DNA of 64,000 bases from Hirundichthys speculiger (GCA_018398805.1 JAGFBZ010000940.1:1190001-1254000); one strand, 5' to 3'. Counted from the stretch's first letter, positions 22,746 through 33,780 are shown. Translations and numbers: made by a program. Notes: generated by a model not told the origin, from the letters alone.

Positions 22746-22946
22746 ATGAAAGAAGCCCATGGGGTCCAATTTGGTGGTGTCAAGATTGCCTCTCTGCTTT
22801 TTGCAGATGATGTGGTCCTGTTGGCTTCGACGAACCGTAGTTTTTCATCGAGCCATGACCTTCATCTCTCACTGAAGCGGTTCGCAGCAGAGTGTGAAGC
22901 GGTGGGGATGAGAATCAAAACCTCCAAATCTGACATTGTTTCTATG
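22746..22946 (+). mobile_element. Rex3: Rex3 fragment, left part of an interrupted copy
   Basis: Reads GVQFGGVKIASLLFADDVVL with the catalytic FADD at 22799-22810, then LHLSLKRFAAECEAVGMRI and TSKSD. The open frame continues uninterrupted for about 65 codons, better preserved than the other Rex3 pieces. The copy is cut after TCTGA near 22934 and resumes at about 23735 with GACTATGGTTCTCAG. Confidence 0.9.
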
Positions 22947-23088
22947 TGTGACAGTGTGGGGTCCTGTCACCAAAACCTCCGATTGATCACGTGTCCTGGC
23001 TACTTGGCCAAAGGGATATCCCGTTGGCCAAGTAGCCAGGACACGTGATCAATCGGAGGTTTTGGTGACAGGACCCCACACTGTCACA
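22947..23088. repeat. 142-bp near-perfect palindrome derived from a TRIM LTR
   Basis: Begins TGTGACAGTGTGGGGTCC and ends with its complement. The centre lies between 23017 and 23018 inside GGGATATCCC. All 71 base pairs match except one A/G pair (23012 with 23023). Each arm matches the first half of the 168-bp LTR at 47058, including CCTCCGATTGATCACGTGTC and the TACTTGGCCAA segment. The 3' half of that LTR, with the tRNA-like block, is absent. It interrupts a Rex3 copy. Confidence 0.95.
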
Positions 23089-23734
23089 TCTGCTTGCACT
23101 ATTTCGGTTGACCCAAGAGGGTTTGGGTCACGAGTGCCATTCACTTGAGTTAATGTGAAGACAACAATCGCACTCTGGTGCGCACCAAAAAGGCCATGCC
23201 AAGACCATTCTGGAAAGATAATCTTGGTAGGGCTGTAGACAAACTCTGGAGTGGTTTGTTTGTGGTGTGAAAGCGCACCAGGCTGGCCCAACTACGGGGT
23301 GTACAACAAAAGTTTGAGCTATCTTAGCTACTGCAGTCTGATGGGCAGTGGTTGTGCATTATGAAGGAGAATGAAAACATGGGCTAGCAGTCGCAGACAA
23401 ACGACTTCCAGTAACTTTGCTTGCAAGTTGTTTGACTTGTCTAGAGTGGTACAAAAAAAATAATGTAGACAAAAATGGGCAAACTCTGGGTCAACAATGC
23501 ATCGCTCTTGTGTCACTGTGCCTTTCAGCTCTTTGCGTTAGCCTGGTTGTCAAACAAACATGACAAGCTCTGCTAAGACTGCTATTAATCAATGACAGCT
23601 CTGACCGTTGTCATGTTGCCTTCAGTGTGGCATTTGGGCTGGAGTAAAAACAATACTTGTGAACATGAACCAAAGTAACTGAAAAATGACACGATGTAAT
23701 TCGGTGCTCAATGATATATGTGAAAATGAGCTAA
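23089..23734. other. Unidentified 646-bp segment inserted in Rex3
   Basis: Sits between the palindrome and the resumed Rex3 sequence. It holds GGTGCGCACC (a short perfect dyad near 23178) and GTGAAAGCGCACCA near 23269, in the style of DNA transposon subterminal motifs. I do not recognise the family and see no coding frame. Confidence 0.4.
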
Positions 23735-24368
23735 GACTATGGTTCTCAGTCGGAAAAGGGTAGATAGACCTCTTCAGTTGTAGGATGAGGTGCTGCCTCA
23801 AGTAAAGGAGTTAAAGTATTTGGGGTCTTTTTGGGGTATCGTTCACGAATGAGGGAAGAATGGAGCAGGATATTGGCAGTGCAGTAATCTGGACTCTGCA
23901 CTGGTCTGTGATGGTCGAGAGAGCTGAGCCAAAAGGCAAAGCTTTCTGTCTACTTATCAATTTATGTTCTGACCCTCAACTATGGCCATGAATTGTGGGT
24001 AATGACTGAAAGAATGTCATTGCTGATACAAATGGCTGAAATCAGTTTCCTTCATTGGGTGGCAGGACTCTCCTTTAGAGACAGGCTGAGAAGTCATCCA
24101 CGTGACACCAGTTAAAGTGGTTCAGACATGTAGGTAGGATGCCTTCTGGACGCTTCCCTAGGATGGTGTTTTTTGGGCATGTCCAATCAGCGGATCTGGG
24201 AGAGACCCAGGAAACACTGGAGAGATTATGCCTGGCTGGTTTTCAGAATGCCTTGCTGTTCCTCGAGAAGAGCCAGAGGAGATATCCGAGGAGAGAGAGG
24301 TCCGGGCCTCTTTGTTCAAGGTGCTGCCCCGGTGACCTGAACTTGGATAAGTGAAAGTTAATGGATGG
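23735..24368 (+). mobile_element. Rex3: Rex3, right part of the interrupted copy
   Basis: Continues exactly where the left part stops: TMVLSRKRVDRP near 23738-23770, EVLPQVKELKYLGS near 23788-23830, a THELWVMTE-like region near 23975-24010, the GRFPRMVFFGHVQ region near 24145-24180, and the C-terminal EREVRASLF..LLP near 24290-24330. A GGATGG stub follows at 24360. Multiple stops make it non-functional. Confidence 0.88.
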
Positions 24369-25325
24369 TCATCTGCAGGGGAAGCAACATCAAAGCCTGT
24401 GACCTGGACAACACTGCACATCCTCCTCACAATGATTCCACAACAGTGTCCTCAGTAGTGCTGTAATGGATCACAGAAGATCCATTATTGAAATGGATCG
24501 CTTGCAGCTCAACATCACCCCTGTGTGAGGGCGGGGCCTCCAGGTGCAACGGACATACGTGGTCGGTTCAACGTGGAGGCATAAATTACCTTATAGGTGA
24601 TAAATAAAACATTAAAAACCTTAAATTTGAATGTAAGTCACCTTACTTGTGATTTATATTTATCTTTATTTAAGGGTAGATTTAAAAAAAACTCCTGGTT
24701 TGATGACATTGCTACATAAAGAAACCATTTGAACATGACAATTTGTTAAGCATGGCGACATAAGGTCATGAAACAATATCATCCCACTTTGCAAATGACA
24801 GAAGAAAAGCCTAGGAAACTTATTAAAATTAATTAAAGACAGATTTTTTTTTTAAATATAATTTCCTGATTTATTTAAAGAAAAGCCTTTATAAAGTAGG
24901 GTGAATGGTAAGCAAAACGGCTATCATAACACTATTGCACTTTTCTTTTATTACACTTTTTTTAAGTAACATGTTGCTGTTTTCTTCTTCAATAAATGTT
25001 TTGATTTAATAAAACACAAATTATTTGCTGTGAAAGTGTTTAAACGTAACCAGAGATTTGTCTTTTGTACTTTTAAAATGGTGTTGTGTTTTATATTTCA
25101 CCTAATTGAATGATGTTCCTAGCTTCAAGAGTTTTTACTTATAATTGGGGGGAAAAAAAAGCAAAATCATATTTGCCTTTTTCTTTTTATTCATTTATTT
25201 TTAACTTTTACTGATACCAATGACCCAAATAATGACTCAAAAACTGTGATATGATCTGAACCGTAAGGTATGTGACCGCTTAGCGTCCAGAGATACTTCA
25301 TTAAGGCCTCTGCGTATTGTCAACA
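24369..25325. other. Unannotated AT-rich stretch
   Basis: Nothing supported. 24840-25200 is rich in T and A runs. A GC-richer patch at 24520-24580 has no recognised content. Confidence 0.4.
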
Positions 25326-25900
25326 TTTTAAAAAGGAGCATGTTTACAGCAAATAATTCCCATGATGATCTCCAAGCTTCCTACTCCAAGAAACATCATA
25401 GACAAGCCATCATGCAGTGCATCAATCACATAAGTTTTGTATGTTAAATAATGTAGTTGTTCAACAAACCTGTCAGATGAGGTAAGTTCTTGCAGGCTCG
25501 AGCCATCACCTCCAGTTACATATCCACATTTTCTTGATTTCCAACAGATGTGATTGTGTTTACTGAGCATCCCTTCAATCTAACAACTTCAAAACAGAGT
25601 GACAAGATGAGAAGTTGATTACAGTTATTCAAAGCTTCCAAGTTCTCTGTAATTTCCACTGGAAACTCTGCAGAAACAAACACCTCAGCTGTTTGTTTGG
25701 AGAACAGTCAGCGTAACTGCTGAGCTGTCGAGTGTACTTAGCTTTTTCTGGATTGTGCTGATTAACAGGAGTTTGTTGACTTGCCATGGAGGACACTGAA
25801 ATACTGAATCTTTAATATCAATTGTAGTGCCAAAACAATAAAACTGGAGTTGCCACCATAACCATGACATTAAAAGCAACCTGTGTGTTGTCAAAAACTG
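25326..25900 (-). other. Two adjacent minus-strand open frames, possible decayed exons
   Basis: 25570-25328 encodes 80 residues ending in a hydrophobic stretch, GLSMMFLGVGSLEIIMGIICC, followed by KHAPF and a stop. 25894-25685 encodes 69 residues with a WLWWQLQFYCFG hydrophobic start. The first looks like the last membrane segment of a four-pass protein (an MS4A-like arrangement came to mind), but this is a loose resemblance. No linked exons, promoter or intact start were found. It may equally be chance or an unrecognised repeat. Confidence 0.2.
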
Positions 25901-26159
25901 TGAAAACTGTGAATATCAGAGATAAATGTATGCATGTAATCAAAATAAATTCACAGTCAGAGTAAAGGAAATGTATCCACATAATTGCACCTGAATTAAA
26001 TGGTCTAATGTCAGACCAGCAGATCTACTATACCCCCCACCAAAAAAAAAAATGCAAAATAAGACTGGGGGCATCTGTTTTGACCCCTAAAATTCCATAA
26101 TATTGCTCTCACATCATTTGCACAGACCACCGTGACTGTGGTTGGTCTGTGAGGGTCTG

Positions 26160-26480
26160 ATACCGACACTTAGCTTAGCTTAGCTTAGCCGTGCTAACAG
26201 CAGCAGTCAGAACAACCTCTGAGGCGCCAGGTTCGCTGACATGATTGATTGCAGGTCCCGGCAGACCTGGAAGAATCCAGAACTGATAGGCCGTCCTGAA
26301 CTGATTGTGAGCGGCTCAGCTCCTTCAGGTGGCGGGCAGAGAGTGGCAGGCAGGGTTCCAGCCACCGCTAGCCTGCTAGTTCTCCACATGGAGCTCCTCC
26401 ATGGAGTCCTCTTGCTTCCAGTGAGAGCTCAGCCAATGAATGCCACGTAGTTTGAGCAAAAGGAGGCTTTAAAACCTCTC
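26160..26480. other. Unidentified moderately GC-rich segment headed by (TTAGC)n
   Basis: A short (TTAGC)4 run at about 26172-26191 precedes GC-richer sequence. The two opposed frames overlap completely and neither is credible. It could be a decayed repeat. Confidence 0.3.
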
Positions 26481-27030
26481 TGTATAAACCTATGGGTCAG
26501 GTGACCAGATATTTAGGCAGTTATACATGAACAATCTATGGGCTAGCTTCACTGACATTTTATCAAACCCTGAGGGCACTGTTATTGGGGAGGGAGTGTT
26601 TATTAGAGGAAGTACAGTATTTCATTTAGGAACACTTTCATTTTGTCTAAACACAGCAGAGGCCCTTAATGCCGCTCCTAAAACGAGCACGTCTGCAGTT
26701 ATTTATTTTGTTACCTTGATGCCTTGCAATTATGTGTAAAAGTAAAGCTGTTTAAGCTGCCACGATCAAGCGATACTTGCTGAAAGAGGGAGAAATACTT
26801 TAAGTGATATTTCAGTCAGACGAGGCTCGCAGCTAAGATCTCAAATGCTTCGTAATGTTCCCTAATGGAAAACAATTGAAACTTTGGCAGCTCAGCTCTG
26901 ATCTAATATATTCCCACTTGGAAGATATACATAAAGATACTGGGAAAAATAAATTAATTAACCCCTGCACACACAGCTCGGAGCCTACAGGTGGAGCTGG
27001 GGCGAAGGCGGGAATTTTAAGCATTTTGTA
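26481..27030. other. Candidate conserved noncoding block
   Basis: Non-repetitive, balanced composition with homeodomain-type core sites (TTAATTAA near 26952, CAATTGAAA near 26873) and no transposon signature. No long frame. The idea that it is a conserved regulatory element is an impression from composition and needs an alignment to other fish. Confidence 0.25.
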
Positions 27031-28588
27031 TTTGTAATTTGTAAAAGCCTACTTAAAATTGGATGCTATTATATAAATACTATATATACGATATATTCCT
27101 TATTTATTCCCCTAGATTATTTACATTTACATTTGACACATTTAATGTTATTAATTAAGGGCTCAAGTAAGGGAATCCAGTTTTATCTCAAATGTCATAT
27201 TCATGCTGTATCGGCCATTACCATCATGAGGTTATAATAAAAAAAAAAAAAAATGTTTTAAAGAAACAGGAAGTCTGGGAAGACCATTTTTAACTTTCAT
27301 GTATGTATGACTTAGCAGCAAAACAAAAAGCATAGATGTATCACATCAGTAGGAGGTGCTCAGTCCAGCAGATTAACATAAAATGTTATAGTTAAGGTTA
27401 AAGTAAAGTAGTGAAATCCTTACTATATGACCACACAAATATCTGCTACAAACCTAAATTATACGAACGCATAAATATAACTGAAAGCAAAAGTTACTAT
27501 GTGTTTGGCCAGTGTCCCCAAAGCTGCTTGAAAATGTTTGAGCCAAAGCTGCTTGAGTCTCTCAACCTGGAAGCACTCCCATCATTGAACAAGCTCCACT
27601 AATCCCTCACCACCACATAAGGGCGAGAGACACTCAATCTGTGTGTGTGTTTGTGTGGGTTGTGTGTTTGTGTGTGTGAGAGAGAAAAGGAAAGTGTGTG
27701 TGTGCATGTGTGTGCGCCTGGGGACCATTGGGATTTCCCTTTTTAATTAATTCAGGATTTGTTTGGGGCAGGAGGTCAGAAATGGAGAGAGAGGTACAGC
27801 CATTTTCTCATGTAAACCCAGGAGGTGTGTGTGTTTGTCTCGGTGTTTTGTGTGTGTATCGTGCATTTGTATATATAGGAAAATCAAAGAGCCCATCTGA
27901 TTGGTAAATCCAGGTTTAAAAAATGGAAGAAAAAGTCATTTTTGTTTAGGAACTATAAGGGTGTAGGAATACATAAAAGTGCTTACTTTTCTGCAAAGAC
28001 ATGCCATGATGTATAATTTTTTTGTTACTTAAGAGAAATTAACTCGTGCAGCAATACAATGTCTGTGTACCACAGCTGCAACGCTCCCTTTCTGACCAAC
28101 GTGACTCATGTTACGTCTCCTCCACGGTGGAAAATGTCAACCCATCAACCTGAATTTGATTCTGCAGAGGAGGCAGAAACTGCAGGGCATAAATCTGATG
28201 ATTTGGGAAAGCTTTGTCAGGTGACTTTGAGGTCAAAAGAGATGCATGTTTTAATGTGCTGTTCAAAGGTACATATTGGCAAACTTCTTAGTACAAGTCA
28301 TTTGTGCTGAATGTTTTCCTTCAGACATGTCAGAATATTGATCTTAACCATATGAATGGTCACAGTTTTAATCTGACAAACCTTATTTAGTCTTTCACTG
28401 ATGAAGATGGATGGATGGGTGGATAGATGGATGAATGGATGGATAGAGCTTAGAATCCCCACCACCATGGGGCACCACATAAGACATCACTATATAAGTG
28501 CAGTCCATTTACCATCACTCAGGACAACTGATTAAGTGCTAGCAGACTTCCAATTAGAAGAGTCCTGAAACAGCTCCTTCAGCTAAGC
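27031..28588. other. Unannotated stretch with TG-rich and GGAT tracts
   Basis: A poly-A run is at 27239-27253. Interrupted TG repeats occupy 27640-27720 and 27823-27860. A degenerate GGATGGAT tract is at 28404-28446. A LINE-tail phrase, AAGTGCAGTCCATTTACCAT, sits at 28496-28515 and recurs near 44657. No gene seen. Confidence 0.5.
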
Positions 28589-29200
28589 CACCTCTTCTCA
28601 AATGATGGGGCATGACCCCTTGGGGGGGGGCGCCGTGCGATGCCAGGGAGGACGCGCGTGACCCTGGGGAACATGCTTTTTTTGCCGTACTGGAATACGG
28701 CACACTCACTGTCACAGTGTGCGCAGGGAGTATTAGCTATATTATGTTGGGGGATTTAAAATATGAAATATGAGATATGAAGTGAACAAACCCTCAAGAG
28801 ACACCAGAGAAAAATATTTAACAGGGAAGAAAAGAAAGGCGGAGAGAGACGGAGATAATGAGACAAACGAAAGTCAACAGGAAGTTAAGACGAGGAAATC
28901 TGACGATGCTGATGTAGCGCTTGGCTTCACTGTGACTACGGTGGGATTGATGCACTTTAAATCTTTACAGACTAAAAAACTATTTTAATAAAGTTATTCT
29001 TTTATTTATAAATTGGTCTATATTTTTCTTTTTTGTTTCCCTTAAAGTTAATAAGGATACAGTGCTATGCAGAGGTGGACTTATAACAATTTTATAGACA
29101 AATGATACTTTTCATAGTCGCGGTGGAGGGTTGGTAGGTGTGTGTGTGTGTGTGTGTTTTCTTCTTCCTGGGAGGCGCAGCAGAAAATAATTGAGAAGCA
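28589..29200 (+). mobile_element. hAT-type MITE, copy 2, with transposase N-terminal codons
   Basis: Aligns with 39756-40150 and, reversed, with 14345-14870. The right end closes with AAAATAATTGAGAAGCA, complementary to hAT-type CAGTGCTTCTCAA ends. A 72-codon frame (28770-28988) carries a lysine-rich, SQQEVKTRKSDDADVALGF segment followed by TVTTVG, resembling the start of a ZBED/hAT transposase before its BED zinc finger. After that the sequence jumps to 3' non-coding DNA, so it is a deletion derivative of a coding hAT element. A TG repeat at 29140-29158 lies inside. Confidence 0.78.
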
Positions 29201-29490
29201 GAGTGAGCTTAACCATGCTGGAGGAGATGTGGACATCAGAAATGTCATTGGTGACATCAGAAATGACTGCTGAGTTTAGCACAAGCTGCCTGCTGCTAAG
29301 CTGAGCTTTGTCCTCATACCCTTTCAGATCAACGCACAGCCAGTCCAGGTGCTTTAAAATGCGGCCCAGTAAAGACAGACTTGCTTTCATGGCCAGCCCC
29401 TAGTGGTCAGTCGAGGAACTGCTGTTTTCATAGCTCCACACTTGGGCAGCTTGTCAGCTGCTGCTTGTGGGACACATACATCACGTCAGA
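29201..29490. other. Unannotated, with one protein-like minus frame
   Basis: The minus frame 29390-29200 reads like protein (LGRILKHLDWLCVDLKGYED) but I cannot place it. Its distal end runs into the hAT MITE. No splice or start evidence settles whether it was ever coding. Confidence 0.25.
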
Positions 29491-29494
29491 CAGT

Positions 29495-30560
29495 CAGTTT
29501 TCCAGATTGTTTCAATTCAGTTACCCTTCATTAGTCCCCAAAGAGAGATTTTATGCTGCAGTAACTGCCAGTCAGTAATTTAGTCTCTTTCAAGACTGAT
29601 TGTAGATGGTTATTGCTCTGGGCAAGAAGGATCTCCTGTAGCAGTCTGTGTTGCAGCAGATCTGAAGAAGCCTCTGACAAAAGATACTAAATCTGTTGTA
29701 GCAGATGTGCAGTGTTGTCCATTATGTTTTTCATGTCATGCAGCATCCTTCTTTGTTTGCTTTTTTTTTTTTTAAGTCACTTGCTCTGATGTTGCTACTG
29801 CAGCAGATGACAGATGAAATTGTATCTGGGGGATAATTTTTTTCTAAATAAATGCTTTTTAACTTAATCCTGGTCCTCCTAAAATCCACAATCATCACCT
29901 TTGTTTTGTTCACATTCGAGATGAGCTGACTGTTCCCAGACCATGTGACCAAGTGGTCCACCAGTTCTCCGCACTCAGTCTCTTGTCCATCACTGATACA
30001 CCCCACAACTGCAGAGTCATCTAAATATTTCTGCAGATGACAGGACCGTCTTGTATTGGAAGTTTAAGGTACACAGAGTGAAGAGGAGTGGTGAAAGTAC
30101 AGTGCCCTGTGGTGCTCCTCTGCTGCGGACTATCTGCTCGACACACAACTATTCAGTCTCACAAACTGTGGTCCGTTTATCAGATAGCCAGTGATCCAGG
30201 TGATTGTGGAGGCATCGACCTGTGTCTTCTGGGGTTTCGGGTACCAGAACAAGGCAGGATATCTTCCACAGCAACAGAACCTTTATCCGGCTCAGGCTGA
30301 GGTCAAAAAGGTGCTGCAGTATCCATCATGGTTCTGTTGGAGCTTACTCTCCAGCTCTCTCGTACATCTTGTTGTTTCTCTTTCATTTTTTTTGTACTAA
30401 CCTCACTAATTTAATTCATCCTCCCCTGACAGCTCTTTGCTTCTTGTTTAGAAGCTCTTTCAGATCATTAGTAATCCAGGGTTTGTTATTGGGGGCAGAG
30501 TGCGAATTATACAATGACATTTGGGGGGGTCAACATTTTCTAGAGGCCAGGGTGTAAAGG
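29495..30560 (-). mobile_element. L2-like LINE, RT C-terminal half and tail
   Basis: Minus-strand LINE of about 1.07 kb. From right to left it has a NKPWITNDLKELLNKKQ segment near 30420-30475 (linker before RT), an RT core with deletions, a DDSAVVGCISD region near 29985-30025 just after the position of the YADD box, LVDHLVTWSGNSQLISNVNKTK near 29900-29965, and the terminal region shared with 1945-2010. A tail with TTCAATTCAGTTACCCTTCATTAGTCCCC-type motif is at 29512-29540. Stops are frequent. Confidence 0.88.
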
Positions 30561-30967
30561 GAAACCCAGTACGGCGCAGGTGCGTGCTTCAGGTAACCGA
30601 AGTCTTGCACAATTCTTACAGTATCTTGAAGGTTCAAGGTTCAACAATCTTTACTATTATTATTATAATAATTATTATTGTTTAATATAGAGAAAAGGTA
30701 GAAGTCAGAGAAAACACGCACATCCCAGTATCCATGTAAGGCATGAGTGCTGGACAAAAAAGCATCATATATAGAAAAAGAACAATGTCCGCACATTAAA
30801 ATGAGCTCCCACAAAAAACATTTATTCTAGCATGACGTTTCGAGCCACATTGCTCTTCCTAAGATGCTTAAGTAACTTAAGTGGACATGTTCTTTTTCTT
30901 AATATAGAGAAAAGACATAAAAATTAACATGTGTACAAGAATATACAATAGTCCTACCTTAAAAAAA
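30561..30967. other. Unannotated stretch
   Basis: Contains an ATTATTATTATAATAATTATTATT low-complexity patch near 30655-30680 and two copies of a short AATATAGAGAAAAG motif (30687 and 30901) bracketing it. The motif ATGACGTTTCGAGCC near 30831 resembles one found in dispersed fish repeats. No gene. Confidence 0.35.
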
Positions 30968-31176
30968 TCCTTCTCCTGTCTCCTCTCTGTCCTCTTCCTC
31001 CTCCTCCTGTCTCCTCTCTGTCCTCCTCCTCCTACACCTCCTCCTCTCTGTCCTCCCCCTCCTCCACCTGTTTCCTCTCTGTCCTCTTCCTCCTCCTGTC
31101 TCCTCTCTGTACTCCTCTTCCCCTCTTGTCTCCTCTTTGTCCTCCTCCTGTCTGCTCACTGTCCTCCTGTCTTCCA
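30968..31176. repeat. Pyrimidine-rich minisatellite (CCTCTCTGTCCTC units)
   Basis: Irregular tandem array built on CTCCTCTCTGTCCTC with CCT insertions; units of about 25-35 bases. The plus frame (118 aa) and the minus frames (66 and 79 aa) across it are products of the repeat. Almost pure pyrimidine on the plus strand, so triplex-type structures are possible. Confidence 0.85.
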
Positions 31177-31265
31177 TCTGCCTGTATGTAAAGTACATTG
31201 TATTTATAATATGAATAAAAGTTCTTTGCCAAATCAGTCTTACCTTAAAAAAGAGCCCACAGATG

Positions 31266-33430
31266 GTTTGGGTTGCCTCTCCTGAGTTTCCTCCCTGTCA
31301 CCCATGATGTTGAAAGACGATGGCCACTATTCAGCCAGGACACCACAAATGGAGTAGAGTTAAAGATGTCCAGTGGTGGTCCACTGATGTCCACAAAGAG
31401 AAGAGAGGAGAGACGCTGTTCCGGGTTTTCTGGTTTGTGTCATTCACTGCCGAAAATCCTCTGTCACATTCAGCAGAGGAAGCCAAGTAGGTCTGACTGG
31501 CAGTGAGAAGTCTCTTCAGGGTCTCTCCCTCCTGTTTTCCTTGTAGTTTAAAATCTCTGAAGTCCTCAACTGCTTCTCCCTGGTTGGTTCACCGAGGAGT
31601 TTGACCATCTTGCGCACCTCACTCTCACCAAACAGGACAAGCTCTTCAGGCTTCTGTGGCCAGCTGGACTTCTCAGGGGCCTCAGTAACTGTACAAGTTC
31701 ATCACCTGGCAGCCGGGCAGTCAGGTGATCAACAACAGCTTGGAAGAACTGAGGGCTTTTTATTTCCCCTGCTCTTTTACCAATAACCGTGACACCTTTA
31801 AACAGGCCAGCCGAGATGCTCTGTTTAGCCTTCACTGTTGACTTTCCACCCTGCATTTTCACTGCGGTTAGGAATTTCAATGGTCTGTTGGATGTAGCAG
31901 CCCAGCGTATTTTTTTCTTACATAATCAGAATGAGATTTTAACTCACGTCCACTTTTAAAATGTCTTGCAAGAGCAGAGGAAGCCCTTCCACACTGCTTG
32001 AACTGTACTGAAACTGCAGGCCACCCATCTTATTGTAAAGACCTGGCCAATCTTAAGGAGCTGAACATTTAGGTCCTCTGCTGCTTCCTGTAGCAACCGT
32101 GCACTTTTGTGGGACTGATGAAATAAGCTGTATAACTTTGAGATGAATGCTTCAAAATGATTGCGGCCAGACACAGATTTCAATGAGTCATATACAGCTA
32201 ACCCCAAACGGTAACATTAGCGAAGTCACGTTTCAGTTTAGCAACGACTCCGTTTTTACAGCCTGTTAAAACTGAAGCTCCATCAGCTGCAATGCAAATG
32301 AGATTTTTTTGCAAATATTCACTATCAAAGCCAGCGTCTTGCAAACTTTTTCTCAATACATTATAAAGGGAATCTGCACCAGTACCATCTTTGAGTTCAA
32401 CCAGCTCTATAAAAATGTTATCAACATCACCATCTCCAGTGACATCACATCTAATGAATATGATCATGTATGTGCGACTTTATGCTGTGCTCTCATCAAT
32501 TGTTAGGCTAATGCGGGACTTCTTTTCCTTTATATTTGATACCACCTTTTTCTTCATTTCATTCTCTATGTGGTCCACAATTTCCGTACAAGCGTGGTCT
32601 GAGCGATGCACATTTCCCACAATAGTTCCATTGAGTTTTTGCAACTTCATCAGAGGAGTCATCTTTTTAAAATGACAACCTCTCTTTAGCAATTGCGTAT
32701 GCAGTCCTGAAGGAGGCTGCTGTTTCCTGGATTAAGCTTGCATTTGTTTCCATGACTTTTTTTTGGAAGTGTTTCCTTGTTTTTCAGGCTGGCTAATTCT
32801 GTAGCCCTTCAGGTGTGATGCACCAGTCTCTGTGCTTATAAAGTTTTTTAGCTAGTGTCTTTTTACAGCTGCTGCTCACCATCCCTGGATCCACCAGGGC
32901 CTTTGTCGAAAAGAGTCTTCGCATCTCTGCATGCCTTGCATCCTAATTTCCCATATTTTATGAACAGCCACGGGTTCCTCTCTGCCCAGCTATGCCACTG
33001 CTCCCTAGTCCAACAATCAGGTCCCTTCAGAGAAAAGTTGATATTCTTTTGATGTCAAGAAACACATGAAGATACGGCAACTGTGATAATTCTTTGTGTG
33101 CAATTAGTGGCCAACACTTTATTATTAATTCATAGCTTATTAGTTGAGAACAATGAAAGTGTGATGGTTGTGCATCTGATCCGTTTCTGAAATAATAAAA
33201 TTCTTAATATCTGATGATGGCAATACATCTTTAAGTGCAGTCTCCTTAATACAACAGCACATGCATGTAAAATTCACCTGCTCAGTATTTATAGCCTGTA
33301 TAACAGCCACTGAAAATACAGGCTGCATTATCTTAACTATGTCCTAAATTTCAACTTACTCTTTCTTTTGGCACCATCATAGTGCCTTATATCTCCTCCT
33401 TTCCTCTTGCTCATGTTGGCTCTGTAAATG
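31266..33430 (-). pseudogene. hAT-family transposase pseudogene (KIAA1586-like)
   Basis: A decayed hAT transposase gene on the minus strand. The start near 33413 gives MSKRKGGDIRHYDGAKRKSK. Central blocks: SRISLTIDEST near 32490-32510, carrying the first catalytic-type aspartate region; then IFIRCDVTGDGD, GADSLYNVLRKSL and ICIAADGASVLTG near 32460-32260; then FIRWVACSFSTV-like TIRWVACS near 32010-32040. The C-terminal dimerisation (hATC) region near 31440-31480 has SSAECDRGFSAVN, matching the hAT hallmark AECERGFSAMN. Frameshifts at about 32480, 32200 and 31870 and in-frame stops show it is dead. The similarity to KIAA1586-type proteins is from memory of the family. Confidence 0.82.
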
Positions 33431-33642
33431 AAATCTAATCTGAGTTCAATGAAGCAGTCATAAACTTGAACTAATACAACTATGACAGTTAATCAGCTTT
33501 CAGTACATTGATTTTAATAGTTCAACAAATCAGCCAGATTAAATCCCTGCATACCTGAGTGAAAAACTACTCTCATGGAGTGCCAATTATAAAAGCTAAT
33601 ATCAAGGCAAAAGTGTAACTCCACCACCACTCAAAAGAGCGC
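33431..33642. other. Spacer
   Basis: No feature identified between the hAT remnant and the Rex3 end. The left TIR of the hAT element may lie here but I could not define it. Confidence 0.35.
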
Positions 33643-33780
33643 CTCGGGATTCTCCCAGAGGAGCTGGTGGAGGCGGCCGAGGGGAGGGAGGTCTGGGCCT
33701 CTTAGCTGAATCTGCTGCCCCCGTGACCCGACTTCGGATCAAGCGGGAGTTAATGGATGGATGGATGGATGGATGTAACA
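33643..33780 (+). mobile_element. Rex3: Rex3 3' end with (GGAT)n tail
   Basis: Only the last 40 codons (PEELVEAAEGREVWAS.LNLLP-type) plus the tail are present, a typical severe 5' truncation. The tail has about five GGAT units at 33755-33775. About 88 percent similar by eye to 7021-7140. Confidence 0.9.

Noticed and set aside
30929..31285. 118-aa proline/serine/leucine-rich frame and opposing E/R-rich frames
   Set aside because: They come from the pyrimidine-rich minisatellite.
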